NCBI RefSeq assembly: GCF_039645965.1
Contig: NZ_CP147917.1
Span: 1,116,001-1,180,000 of the forward strand
Direction: 5' to 3'
Source: Sulfurimonas sp. HSL3-2
GTDB taxonomy: Bacteria; Campylobacterota; Campylobacteria; Campylobacterales; Sulfurimonadaceae
Length of the DNA stretch: 64,000 nt
Each line of letters opens with the position of its first letter. Positions within the stretch are counted from its first letter, which is position 1. The notes beneath the pieces were generated by a model, which was not told the DNA's origin, searched no databases, and was given only the letters and a program-made list of their open reading frames with translations. A program made the position numbers and the translations under genes. Shown piece after piece: positions 35,680 through 44,391 of the stretch.

Positions 35680-37968
35680 TTAGATTATCTCTCTGATACC
35701 TTTAGAGTTTGGTTCTGAAAGTACTCCATTTTGTTCCAATTGTTCAATAATATTAGCAGATCTGTTATAACCTATCTGCAATCTTCTTTGAAGATATGAG
35801 ATAGATGTCTTCTTCTCAGCCAATATAATGTTCTTCGCTTCTTCATAAAGAGCGTCAAGCTCTTCATACACTTCACCTGATCCACCTTTAGAAGTAAGCT
35901 CGCTGTCTTCTAATAAAAAGCTTTTATCATAATCAGGCTCACGCTGAGACTTGATAAAATCAACGATATCTTCTATCTCCTCTTCCGTGCTCCACGGCGC
36001 ATGCAGACGTACAAGACCCGTAGCACCTGGAGGAGTAAAGAGCATATCACCGCGCCCTAGAAGCGATTCTGCTCCCTGCTGGTCTAAAATGATCTTACTG
36101 TCTATCTTTTGCCCTACTCTGTAACTGATACGTGAAGGAAGGTTCGCTTTGATAAGACCTGTCACGACATCGACGGAAGGACGCTGAGTTGCCACGACCA
36201 AGTGGATACCTGCAGCTCTTGCCATCTGTGCAAGCCTTGCGATCGAGTGCTCTACCTCTTTACCGCTTGTCATCATCAAATCGGCTAACTCATCGATAAT
36301 AACTACTATATACGGCAGTTCTTTACCGCCCTCTTTTTTCATCTTATCGTTATAGTTTTCGATGTTCTTTGTTCTGGTATCACTCATCATCTCATAGCGT
36401 CTTTCCATCTCAGAGACCATGTTGTTAAGCGCTACAACAGCTTGTTTTGCTTTTGTGATGACAGGAGTAAGCAGATGCGGAATATCATTATATATAGAGA
36501 ATTCCAGCATCTTAGGATCGATCATCAAAAGACGAAGCTGATCCGGTGAATTTTTGTATAAGAGGCTTAGTATCATGGAGTTTATACCCACACTCTTACC
36601 GCTTCCCGTCGTTCCTGCAATAAGAAGATGCGGCAGTTTTTTCAAATCTGTTATAAACGGCTTCCCTACTATATCTTTCCCAAGAACTATTGTAAGCGGT
36701 GATTTTGATTGTTGAAATAGATCGCTTTCGATCAAATCTCTTAAATATATCGTTTCAACACTGTGATTTGGTATCTCTATACCTACAACGTCTTTACCCG
36801 GGATCGGCGCTTGTATACGTATAGTCTGAGCGCGCAGTGCCATAGCAAGGTCATCTTGTAGATTTAAGATCTTAGAGACCTTTACGTTTGCAGCAGGTTT
36901 GAACTCAAATGTCGAGACGACAGGGCCTGCATAAGTACGTATGACATCGCCGTCAATATTAAAGTGCGCAAGTTTTTCTATCAGGTCTTTTATCTTGTCA
37001 TCAAGTTCTGCTTCATCAACCGTATTTGCTTTTGCAGGCGCTTTTTGTAAGAACTCCACTGACGGAAGTTTAAAGTTTTTAGGTTTTTCTACATTACCTT
37101 TTTCAATGCTTTCAAGAAGTTTTGCATTCTCTTCGAGTTCATCGACGATAACGGCACTGTTTTTCTGCTCTTTTACTTTTTTAGCGATCGAGACGATGTT
37201 TGACTCATCACCTTTAAAGTCGTCAAACTTTTCTATCTCCTCTACTTCTTCCTTTTCATTGGAATCTGTACTTGGGAGATCCTCTTTTTTTATCAGTTTT
37301 ATCTCAAAAGGTGCATCATCAATATCATCGATATCATTTGAAGCTCTTAGATATGCCGGTTTATCCAGCTCATCTATATCATTATCCTCCAGTTCTTCAG
37401 CAATAAAACTACTTTGTTTTAACTCATCTTGTTTATCATCTACGATCTGTTCTCTTACCTGAGCTTCGATCTTCTTCGCTTTCGCCTCTTTTCTCGCGTC
37501 CATACTGTTTTTAAAGTTTTCAAATCTATTTAAAAGAGGAGAGACAAACTCAAGAAAAGTCTTTTCAAAAAAGATGGTAATACCGACGGAAGTCGATATG
37601 AACCAAAAGACCCAAACACCGAATAATCCTATAAAAGGAGATAAAAACTCTACAAAATCGGCTCCAAACTTGCCTCTTAGATCATCTGTAACTAAGATCC
37701 CCTGCAATATGATGAAGGAAAAAAAGATCAAGATCGATGCCAGTACGACCTCTAAACGTCTTGTAGTGAATGTCGGGTATCTATACTGTATATAAAGAGG
37801 GTAAATAAGTAAAAATGGATATAGGTAAGAAAGGTATCCAAAATATTTGTGATTAAACAGTGCAAAGCTAGCACCGAGTTTACCGATAACAGAGCTGTCA
37901 GCTATGGCTGTTGCAACGCCTAAGTAGATTAAAATACCAAAAAAAATAATAAAAAAAGCATTTCGCAA
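35680..37968 (-). CDS. ftsK: DNA translocase FtsK
   Basis: A 762-residue protein with about four N-terminal membrane helices (residues about 5-150), an acidic low-complexity linker (residues about 185-320), and the RecA-like motor with Walker A in 'GTTGSGKSVGINSMI', Walker B 'YIVVIIDELADLMM', and a C-terminal gamma winged helix ('SYLQRRLQIGYNRSANIIEQL'). It pumps chromosomal DNA through the closing septum. The membrane part is shorter than the E. coli one, as usual in Campylobacterota. A long antisense frame over the linker is an artefact. Confidence 0.95.
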   Translation of the reverse strand: MRNAFFIIFFGILIYLGVATAIADSSVIGKLGASFALFNHKYFGYLSYLYPFLLIYPLYIQYRYPTFTTRRLEVVLASILIFFSFIILQGILVTDDLRGKFGADFVEFLSPFIGLFGVWVFWFISTSVGITIFFEKTFLEFVSPLLNRFENFKNSMDARKEAKAKKIEAQVREQIVDDKQDELKQSSFIAEELEDNDIDELDKPAYLRASNDIDDIDDAPFEIKLIKKEDLPSTDSNEKEEVEEIEKFDDFKGDESNIVSIAKKVKEQKNSAVIVDELEENAKLLESIEKGNVEKPKNFKLPSVEFLQKAPAKANTVDEAELDDKIKDLIEKLAHFNIDGDVIRTYAGPVVSTFEFKPAANVKVSKILNLQDDLAMALRAQTIRIQAPIPGKDVVGIEIPNHSVETIYLRDLIESDLFQQSKSPLTIVLGKDIVGKPFITDLKKLPHLLIAGTTGSGKSVGINSMILSLLYKNSPDQLRLLMIDPKMLEFSIYNDIPHLLTPVITKAKQAVVALNNMVSEMERRYEMMSDTRTKNIENYNDKMKKEGGKELPYIVVIIDELADLMMTSGKEVEHSIARLAQMARAAGIHLVVATQRPSVDVVTGLIKANLPSRISYRVGQKIDSKIILDQQGAESLLGRGDMLFTPPGATGLVRLHAPWSTEEEIEDIVDFIKSQREPDYDKSFLLEDSELTSKGGSGEVYEELDALYEEAKNIILAEKKTSISYLQRRLQIGYNRSANIIEQLEQNGVLSEPNSKGIREII

Positions 37969-38044
37969 TTAAAAATCCTACAATAAAAAGTAAAATGGAG
38001 TATATCAAAAAAAGTAGCTACAAAGCTACTTTTATGACAGTTTG

Positions 38045-40450
38045 CTATAGATAATTGACCAACGAAAGTTTAGCGACTTTCGATATTGACGAGTAGATAG
38101 CTTGATAGTTTAACTGTAACTGATTGAGTTTTAATGTTGCATCTGCGATATCAGTATCGATAACATCAGAGCGTATGCTTGTCGTACTTACTTTCAACAT
38201 CTGCGTACGATCAGAAGCAGCTATTAGTGATTGAGACTGTACACCAGATTGTGACTGCTCTTTTGACATATGGTCGTTAAGATCATCGACCATCTGTATA
38301 GCGTTTTGAATCCCGATATTTCTAAGATCGCCTGTCTCGGTATCTGCTCTCATCTTTTGCTGTTCAACTGATTTTATGATCTCATCTATCTGAGCAAAAA
38401 AGTCTGTCTTAGGATCACTGATCGTCAAAGAACTGTTTGAATTAAACTCTAAAGCTGAACCGCCTTTCGTAAAGTCCGTACTGTTCGCATCGTAAAAAGA
38501 GATGTCCGCTTTTGTCGTATTCGCACCTGTTTGTTCAAAGTTGATCTGACCCTTATTGTCAAGCGTGACTACAGAACTATTTAAAGATGTAGTGATCGCT
38601 GCATCATAATCGGTCGCCGTGTTTGTCGTAGCAGGTAAAGTATTGCTGACTATCATATTTACGACGTCAGTCAGCTGTTTATATGTCATATCATTACCGT
38701 TTACAGCGGCTCTAGGTGTAGACATATCGAAGATAGTATAGTTTGGACTTCCGTTTACCGAAAATGTAGAACCGCCCTCTGCAAGATCTATCTGAGCATC
38801 AAACGGATTACCGTTTATATCTATACCACTCAGTTTAAGCTGCTGTGTGACCCCGCCTCCTGCGTCGACAAACGGTGCATATGCACCGACCTCTGAAAGT
38901 TTTGTCTGATAAGTCGCAAATGAGTTATCAGCTTTTACTATCTGCGGGACATTTGATAGTAGATGGCTTCCCGATTTCGTAAACTTTGCATCATCATAAC
39001 TGATACTTGCATTTGACGCTAAAGCTCTTAACGGGTTAGTAGCAGCATCGTTAGCCGTCAGCTGTACATCTATATTGTTTTGCCCGGATGTTGTATTAAA
39101 GTTGATGCGCCCGTTTACGACCGATACCGTAAGATCATCAGGTGCTACTTGATAAGATGTATTTATCGCATTGACAAGATCCTGAACTGTCGAAGTCGCT
39201 GTCACATTGAATGTCGTCGCGTTCGGCGTACCGTCAGTTCTTGTTCCGCCGAGAGTGATCGAGCTGATATCCGATCTAAAGACATCTGTTAAAAGAGTGG
39301 CAGGACTTGCCATAGCATCTGTTTTAGTCCTTAGATCCATATTTAATATGAAACTATCGGGATTGTATGGGTTTCTTTGTTGTCCGACCGTTGTCTGATA
39401 ACCGGATATCTCACTTTTCGTAAACTCCACTACCCTTGTACCATTACTGTTTAGAGTATCTAGGTTTGTAACCGCACCAGCAGGATCGACATTCCCGATC
39501 ATATGAAAATCAAGTTTAGAACTTCCAGGAAGGTTGTCTTCTATCTCGATCTGCCCGTAATTGTTTAATGTGACATCAACTACTTTGTTTGCAGATGTGT
39601 TACCGAATGCTTTTCCTATCTTATCTAACAGATCTCCGACAGTCTCATTATCTTTCATATCTACAATTGTTTTAAAAGTCGAACCGTCATGCTTCGTCCC
39701 GCTGATATAAAAGTGATTTTGAGCGTTTACTGTATCAACGACAGTATCGTTATCTCCGACAAGATCTCTAATAGTATCGCTTGTGGTTATATACTCCTCT
39801 TTTGCAGAGCTTCTCGGCTGTGTAGGGTCGACCATGACATCCGGATAAAGAAGTGTCTGGTTAAGATGTTTTACGTTAGTAGTGATCTTTCTTTTTGTCG
39901 TACTCTCTTCCCCTAAGAAAAGATCCGCCCCGGAGATATTATATGCTTGACGGACATTTGAACCTAAGAACGATGTCATAGAATCAGCGTTACCGCTATA
40001 GTTTCCGTTTTGATCAATAGGTTTTTGATCCACTAGCGAGCCTGAAAACAGATATTGACCGTTTACGGAAGTATTTGCCAAGTTTCTTAAGTGGCTTTCT
40101 ATACCTCTCATCTCAGATGCAAGAGCCTGCATACTGACATCAGAGTTTGCACTCGAAGCTGCTTGGATAAGTTTAGTCTTGAACTGGTCAAGAGTCTTGG
40201 TAAACTCTCCTATCGTAGAATCCGTTTGCTGAGAAAACTTCAATCCGCTGTCAACACTTTTTATGACTTGATCAAACGTTTGAAGTTCATCATCCAGTTT
40301 TAAAGTCTCTGCAAATGTCGTAGGAGCTTCATATGCATACTGGATCTTAGAACCAGAAGAGATCTGCTTATTGACATCAAAAAGTTTTTGAGCAATATTA
40401 CTTTTATCCGGGCTTAGATTCTGGTAATACATACTTTGCGTTATTCGCAC
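38045..40450 (-). CDS. flgL: Flagellar hook-associated protein 3 FlgL
   Basis: An 801-residue protein with flagellin-like helical ends and a large beta-rich middle. The N-terminus 'MRITQSMYYQNL' and 'KQISSGSKI' and the C-terminus 'LNQLQLNYQAIYSSISKVAKLSLVNYL' (given here as the LQLNYQA and KVxxLSLxNYL patterns) are those of FlgL. E. coli FlgL has about 317 residues, but long versions are normal in Campylobacterota. It joins hook and filament. The start is GTG at 40450 with a strong GGAGGTG site, and a sigma-54-like promoter lies upstream. Confidence 0.93.
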   Translation of the reverse strand: MRITQSMYYQNLSPDKSNIAQKLFDVNKQISSGSKIQYAYEAPTTFAETLKLDDELQTFDQVIKSVDSGLKFSQQTDSTIGEFTKTLDQFKTKLIQAASSANSDVSMQALASEMRGIESHLRNLANTSVNGQYLFSGSLVDQKPIDQNGNYSGNADSMTSFLGSNVRQAYNISGADLFLGEESTTKRKITTNVKHLNQTLLYPDVMVDPTQPRSSAKEEYITTSDTIRDLVGDNDTVVDTVNAQNHFYISGTKHDGSTFKTIVDMKDNETVGDLLDKIGKAFGNTSANKVVDVTLNNYGQIEIEDNLPGSSKLDFHMIGNVDPAGAVTNLDTLNSNGTRVVEFTKSEISGYQTTVGQQRNPYNPDSFILNMDLRTKTDAMASPATLLTDVFRSDISSITLGGTRTDGTPNATTFNVTATSTVQDLVNAINTSYQVAPDDLTVSVVNGRINFNTTSGQNNIDVQLTANDAATNPLRALASNASISYDDAKFTKSGSHLLSNVPQIVKADNSFATYQTKLSEVGAYAPFVDAGGGVTQQLKLSGIDINGNPFDAQIDLAEGGSTFSVNGSPNYTIFDMSTPRAAVNGNDMTYKQLTDVVNMIVSNTLPATTNTATDYDAAITTSLNSSVVTLDNKGQINFEQTGANTTKADISFYDANSTDFTKGGSALEFNSNSSLTISDPKTDFFAQIDEIIKSVEQQKMRADTETGDLRNIGIQNAIQMVDDLNDHMSKEQSQSGVQSQSLIAASDRTQMLKVSTTSIRSDVIDTDIADATLKLNQLQLNYQAIYSSISKVAKLSLVNYL

Positions 40451-40479
40451 ATCACACCTCCATGTATCGTGTGTCTTTA

Positions 40480-40557
40480 CTTAACGATCAGTTAAGCAAA
40501 TAAAGTTCCATAATTTATATTCTTTATATAGCTCATAAATCGTCAAATAACGATTTA
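40480..40557. repeat. Two short inverted repeats between flgL and tRNA-Leu
   Basis: CTTAAC/GTTAAG (40480-40485 with 40491-40496, loop GATCA) overlaps the likely flgL transcription start, and TAAATCGT/ACGATTTA (40536-40543 with 40550-40557, loop CAAATA) lies just upstream of the sigma-54 box. The second could be an activator site for a FlgR-type enhancer protein or the end of another transcript. Neither assignment is proven. Confidence 0.4.
40495..40510 (-). promoter_or_regulatory. Sigma-54 (RpoN) promoter for flgL
   Basis: On the minus strand TGGAACTTTATTTGCT fits the -24/-12 pattern TGGCAC-N5-TTGCT with exactly ten bases between GG and GC and one mismatch. It is about 45 bases upstream of the GTG start. 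RpoN control of hook-associated genes is established in Helicobacter and Campylobacter. Confidence 0.7.
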
Positions 40558-40619
40558 GTTTAAATTCAGACGGTTTACACTGTTTTTAAGTAAAAAATAT
40601 ATATTATTTCACTCTTGTT

Positions 40620-40702
40620 GCCACCGTGGTGAAATTGGTAGACACGCCGGATTCAAAATCCGGTTCGCAAGAGTGCCGGTTCGATTCCGGCCGGTGGTAC
40701 CA
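40620..40702 (+). tRNA. tRNA-Leu (anticodon CAA)
   Basis: A full cloverleaf can be drawn: acceptor GCCACCG with CGGTGGT (first pair G-U), D-loop 'TGGTGAAATTGGTAGACA', anticodon stem CCGGA/TCCGG enclosing TTCAAAA (anticodon CAA, reading UUG), a long variable arm typical of leucine tRNAs, the T-arm with GGTTCGATTCC, and an encoded CCA end. Confidence 0.95.
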
Positions 40703-40808
40703 CGCAACAATCTCACAATCTTCACTAAACCCCGTAAATACGAATACTAAAAACAGATTTTAAATATATGTGAGTAATAATATTGCATTGTATAGAAAAG
40801 AGATATTT

Positions 40809-41432
40809 ATGAACTTCACTAAAAAGCAATCACAAACATTAAACAATATCATCGTCGCAAGACGCGATGTACGCGGTAATAACTTTTTATCTAAAAAAAT
40901 AAAGAAGAAACAAATCGATAAGATACTCAGTGCCGGCATACATGCGCCTTCTGTGGGCTTTTCCCAGCCTTGGAAGTTCGTAGTGATAAAAAACGAGAAA
41001 GTGAAAAACAAGATCTATAAAAATTTTCAAGACTCTTATGAAAAGAGTAAAAAACATTTTCAAGACAGAGAACTTTATAACAGTTTAAAGCTCGAAGGGA
41101 TCAAAGAGACACCCATAAACATAGCTGTTTTTTACAAGAAACCCTATAAAAAAATATTGGGTCAGACAAGTTCTAAGAAAATGGGCGAATACAGCGTCGT
41201 CTGTGCCATTGAAAATATGTGGCTTATGGCAAGAAGTCTCAATATCGGGATCGGCTGGGTCAGCATAATAGACCATAAAAAGGTACAAAAGACACTAGGA
41301 GTAGATAATGGCTACAAACTCGTAGGATACCTGTGTGTCGGATATGTAAAAGAGTTCTTAGAGCTTCCGGAACTTGAAAGCTTAAAATGGGAAGAGAAAA
41401 AGACACTCAAAGAGGTGGTCTCTTGGGTATAA
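40809..41432 (+). CDS. bluB: BluB-like 5,6-dimethylbenzimidazole synthase / nitroreductase family
   Basis: A 207-residue flavin enzyme. 'RRDVRGN' near the N-terminus and 'HAPSVGFSQPWKFVVI' match BluB, which cuts FMNH2 to form dimethylbenzimidazole, the lower ligand of cobalamin. The three following genes belong to cobalamin assembly, which supports this over a general nitroreductase. I take ATG 40809 (MNFTKKQ) rather than 40770, since homology begins near there. Key catalytic residues of BluB were not checked one by one. Confidence 0.75.
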   Translation: MNFTKKQSQTLNNIIVARRDVRGNNFLSKKIKKKQIDKILSAGIHAPSVGFSQPWKFVVIKNEKVKNKIYKNFQDSYEKSKKHFQDRELYNSLKLEGIKETPINIAVFYKKPYKKILGQTSSKKMGEYSVVCAIENMWLMARSLNIGIGWVSIIDHKKVQKTLGVDNGYKLVGYLCVGYVKEFLELPELESLKWEEKKTLKEVVSWV

Positions 41433-42205
41433 AAACGGCAATCAGTAAAGATGACCTGCCCTTAAAATATCAAGGGATTAGCCTTGTCCAAACGACAGAC
41501 GGAGTCAGTGACAGTGTCTATCTGCTTGAAGAGAAGTTTGTACTTAAGATATTTGAATCCCCTTCTTTAGAGATCGTAGAGAATGAAAAGAAGCTTTTAC
41601 AAATGACATCTACGCTGAAAGTCCCTGAGATCGTAGATAGTTTTTACATAAGAGAAAAACCTGCTGTTATCTATACACAGATAGCAGGACAAAGTGTAGA
41701 TAAACCTCAAACAGATCAGATCAGGCAGATAAGCAGATTTTTAAAAGAGTTTCATTCGCTTACAAAGACCCTAAAATCATCAAATACGATCTTGTTTTCT
41801 AAAAACAGACTAGAAACATTGATCATGAACTCCGGAAACGACGAACTTTTAAAACACTTCAATAGCATAAACATCGAGTTAAAAGAGGACGGTATCATAC
41901 ACGGCGATCTCTTCTGCGACAATGCGAAGTTTCAAAACGGTCTCTTAAGCGGAGTATATGACTTTAGCGAAGCGTGTAACGGCGACTTTATATTTGACCT
42001 TGGAGTCACAGCCGTATCATGGTGTTTTGAGGGACATAGCCTGCATAAAGAAAAGCTGGAGGCGTTAAGATCAAGTTACAGCTTAGATCTAGAGTATGAC
42101 AGATTTAAAGAGTATATCAAATACGCTTTGTTATATTACGCCACCACAAGATACATAAACAACAGGGACTATAAAGAGTTACTGATGAAATTGGAAAATC
42201 TATGA
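41423..42205 (+). CDS. APH/homoserine kinase II-like small-molecule kinase in the cobalamin operon
   Basis: A 260-residue aminoglycoside-phosphotransferase-fold kinase. The catalytic loop is H160-G-D-L-F-C-D-N167 and the metal-binding Asp is D180 in GVYDFSEA, both intact. An N-lobe Lys lies in 'FVLKIFES'. Its end overlaps the cobD start by four bases (ATGA), tying it to L-threonine phosphate use. CobD needs L-threonine phosphate, and no PduX homologue is visible, so this enzyme may be the L-threonine kinase. That is inference. It could instead be an ordinary homoserine kinase. I choose TTG 41423, which has AGAGG seven bases upstream, over the ATG at 41387 inside bluB. Confidence 0.75.
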   Translation: MGIKTAISKDDLPLKYQGISLVQTTDGVSDSVYLLEEKFVLKIFESPSLEIVENEKKLLQMTSTLKVPEIVDSFYIREKPAVIYTQIAGQSVDKPQTDQIRQISRFLKEFHSLTKTLKSSNTILFSKNRLETLIMNSGNDELLKHFNSINIELKEDGIIHGDLFCDNAKFQNGLLSGVYDFSEACNGDFIFDLGVTAVSWCFEGHSLHKEKLEALRSSYSLDLEYDRFKEYIKYALLYYATTRYINNRDYKELLMKLENL

Positions 42206-43215
42206 ACTTTACACACGGCGGAGATATAAAAGGGTTTGCTTTAGACCTCGGATGTACCCAAGAAGAGGTAGTCGACCTCTCATCCAATATCAACTTTATA
42301 AAACCAAAGAACAAGATAGACTTCAATGCTCTGGATATCTCATCTTATCCTGGCTATGAAGAGCTCTACAGAAGTATAGCGGCTCTTTATGATGTAGATA
42401 CCCGGCAGATCGAACTCTTTAACGGTGGAAGCAGTGCTATCTTTTCGCTATTTAGACACTTTAAGACAAAAGATGTGAGCATATACTCCCCTGCATATCT
42501 CGAGTATAAAAAAGCTGCTGTAACGTTTGGATATAGGATCGAATTGATAAACAGGTTTACAGATATGGACAGACCTGTAAAAGAGGGTTCATTAGTCGTG
42601 TTTGTAAATCCGAGCACTCCTGAGGGGACTTTTTATGAGATCGATACTCTCATGAAACAATGGATAGAAAAAAAATGTACTATCTTGATAGATGAGTCTT
42701 TTTTGGACTTTACTCCCTACCCTTCAGCCCTAAAATATCTGCAGAGTTATGATGATATCTATATCTTAAAATCGATGACGAAGTTTTACAGCAGTGCAGG
42801 CATAAGAATCGGTGCCGTCATCTCTTCAAAAGAAAATATACAAGAACTCAAACAGACCCAACCGCTTTGGAAGATATCACAGTTTGACAGTCACTACATT
42901 CAAGAGATGCTCAAAGATGAAGAGTTTACCGATATATCAAAAACTCTCAATACTCTCAACAAAGAGTATCTTATAAAGATACTTCAAGAGTTCAGATATA
43001 CACAGCAGGTCTTTGACTCTTCGGCAAATTTTGTCTTACTGCAATTGAAAGGTATGGATGCCCAGACATTTCAAGAACTCTTAAAACCCTACAGGATCAT
43101 GGTGCGTGATTGTTCTAATTTTGACTTTTTAGATAAAAGCTATGTCAGGATCGCTGTTAAAAGCACAGATGATCTAGAAAAACTTGCAATTGGTCTACAA
43201 AACATTGTACTTTGA
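42202..43215 (+). CDS. cobD: L-threonine-O-3-phosphate decarboxylase CobD
   Basis: A 337-residue fold-type I PLP enzyme of the histidinol-phosphate aminotransferase family. The N-terminal 'NFTHGGDIKGFALDLG' and 'DLSSNINFI' are typical of CobD/CobC. The PLP lysine is Lys194 in MTKFYSSAGIRIG. It makes (R)-1-amino-2-propanol phosphate, the linker of the cobalamin nucleotide loop. It overlaps the kinase by four bases and is followed by cbiB, which attaches its product. Confidence 0.85.
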   Translation: MNFTHGGDIKGFALDLGCTQEEVVDLSSNINFIKPKNKIDFNALDISSYPGYEELYRSIAALYDVDTRQIELFNGGSSAIFSLFRHFKTKDVSIYSPAYLEYKKAAVTFGYRIELINRFTDMDRPVKEGSLVVFVNPSTPEGTFYEIDTLMKQWIEKKCTILIDESFLDFTPYPSALKYLQSYDDIYILKSMTKFYSSAGIRIGAVISSKENIQELKQTQPLWKISQFDSHYIQEMLKDEEFTDISKTLNTLNKEYLIKILQEFRYTQQVFDSSANFVLLQLKGMDAQTFQELLKPYRIMVRDCSNFDFLDKSYVRIAVKSTDDLEKLAIGLQNIVL

Positions 43216-43219
43216 TGTG

Positions 43220-44068
43220 ATGTTCATAGCCTTTGCTATCGATAGGGTTTTCGGCGAGTTCAAGTATATAAGACATCCCGTAGTGTTGATGGGAGATTTT
43301 ATACTCTGGTTTGAAAAGAGATTTTACAAAGACAGTGTTCTGCAGGGTCTTTACCTGACATTATCACTTCTTGCTCTGGTTTTCATCACGGCTTTTACAA
43401 TCGATTATTTCGTTGATAACGTCTTTGTCTTAGGTCTTATAGCTTCGAGCGGGATCGCATCTAAGATGCTGTATGACAGTGTAAAAGAGATAAAGAGCGA
43501 CCCACGGAAGATAAAATACCTTGTAAGCAGGGACACAAAAGAGCTAAGCCCCTCAGAGATAAACAAAGCAGCCGTCGAGACATACGCAGAAAACCTAAGC
43601 GACGGTGTTATCGCTCCGCTTTTTTATCTGTTTTTCTTTGGTATAACCGGACTGTTTTTATATAAAGCGATAAACACTCTCGATTCTATGGTCGGATACA
43701 AAAATGAAAGATATGAGAAGTTCGGCAAAGTGTCGGCAAGAGTCGATGATATAGCCAACTATATACCCGCTCGTATCACGGCTTTACTTATAGGCGTTTT
43801 GTTTTTGAGTACAAAAGCTTTAAAAAACTGCTGGAGATACGGAGCACGTCATGAAAGTCCCAATGCAGGATATCCCATAAGTGCAATGGGATGGAGTATC
43901 GGCGTAAGACTAGGCGGACCGACATCCTATTTTGGAAAAATAAAAGAGAAACCCTACTTTAGTGAGGGTATCAAAGAGATAAGGACACAGAGTATAGACA
44001 AAGCTATCTCTTTTCGTCTAAGATTTGACATCTTGATGCTTGTCTCAGCTCTGATATCTCTTTTTTAG
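43220..44068 (+). CDS. cbiB: Adenosylcobinamide-phosphate synthase CbiB
   Basis: A membrane protein of about 282 residues with five or so helices. Diagnostic phrases are 'AIDRVFGEFKYIRHPVVLMG' near the start, 'YAENLSDGVIAPLFY' and 'ESPNAGYPISAMGWSIGVRLGGP'. It joins aminopropanol phosphate to adenosylcobyric acid. Possible upstream starts are TTG at 43184 and 43205. I chose ATG 43220, since family members begin about eight residues before the DR/DxxxG segment. Its stop overlaps the convergent gene by four bases. Confidence 0.9.
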   Translation: MFIAFAIDRVFGEFKYIRHPVVLMGDFILWFEKRFYKDSVLQGLYLTLSLLALVFITAFTIDYFVDNVFVLGLIASSGIASKMLYDSVKEIKSDPRKIKYLVSRDTKELSPSEINKAAVETYAENLSDGVIAPLFYLFFFGITGLFLYKAINTLDSMVGYKNERYEKFGKVSARVDDIANYIPARITALLIGVLFLSTKALKNCWRYGARHESPNAGYPISAMGWSIGVRLGGPTSYFGKIKEKPYFSEGIKEIRTQSIDKAISFRLRFDILMLVSALISLF

Positions 44069-44388
44069 TCGAGCGCCGACTTCGTCCAGCTGTCTTCAAC
44101 ATAATCCTTATGATCTCTACTCTCGTGCTCATCATCCTCTTTTAGATGATAAACATTTTCATCGGCTGTGATACAGTAGACTTCATACTCCTGTGTTGCC
44201 GGATTTATTTTGACCACGACCTCTTCTACGTCGAGTGAAATGGCAAATTTTCGGATAATCAAAGCTGTTTCTTTGTCTTTAGAAGTGATCTTTACTATAA
44301 GATCACCTTTGTACCCTGCATATGTATGCACATCGTTTATGTCAAGACCGAGTGCATATTGAATGATTTTTTTTCTCTCTGCTGTCAT
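44065..44388 (-). CDS. Conserved-looking small protein beside the FtsH-like protease
   Basis: A 107-residue soluble protein, not recognised. The first 75 residues look like a compact alpha/beta domain ('DLIVKITSKDKETALIIRKF', 'EEVVVKINPAT'), followed by a charged tail. It lies three bases after the FtsH-like gene and surely shares its transcript, so it may be an adaptor or regulator of that protease. That is inference from position only. Confidence 0.6.
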   Translation of the reverse strand: MTAERKKIIQYALGLDINDVHTYAGYKGDLIVKITSKDKETALIIRKFAISLDVEEVVVKINPATQEYEVYCITADENVYHLKEDDEHESRDHKDYVEDSWTKSALD

Positions 44389-44391
44389 TAT

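Noticed and set aside
36941-37462. Plus-strand frame rich in serine
   Set aside because: It is the complement of the acidic linker of FtsK. Ser-rich antisense frames are expected opposite Asp/Glu-rich segments.
41387-41422. Earlier ATG start for the APH-like kinase
   Set aside because: It would add residues from within bluB and lacks a ribosome site. The TTG at 41423 has AGAGG at a good distance.
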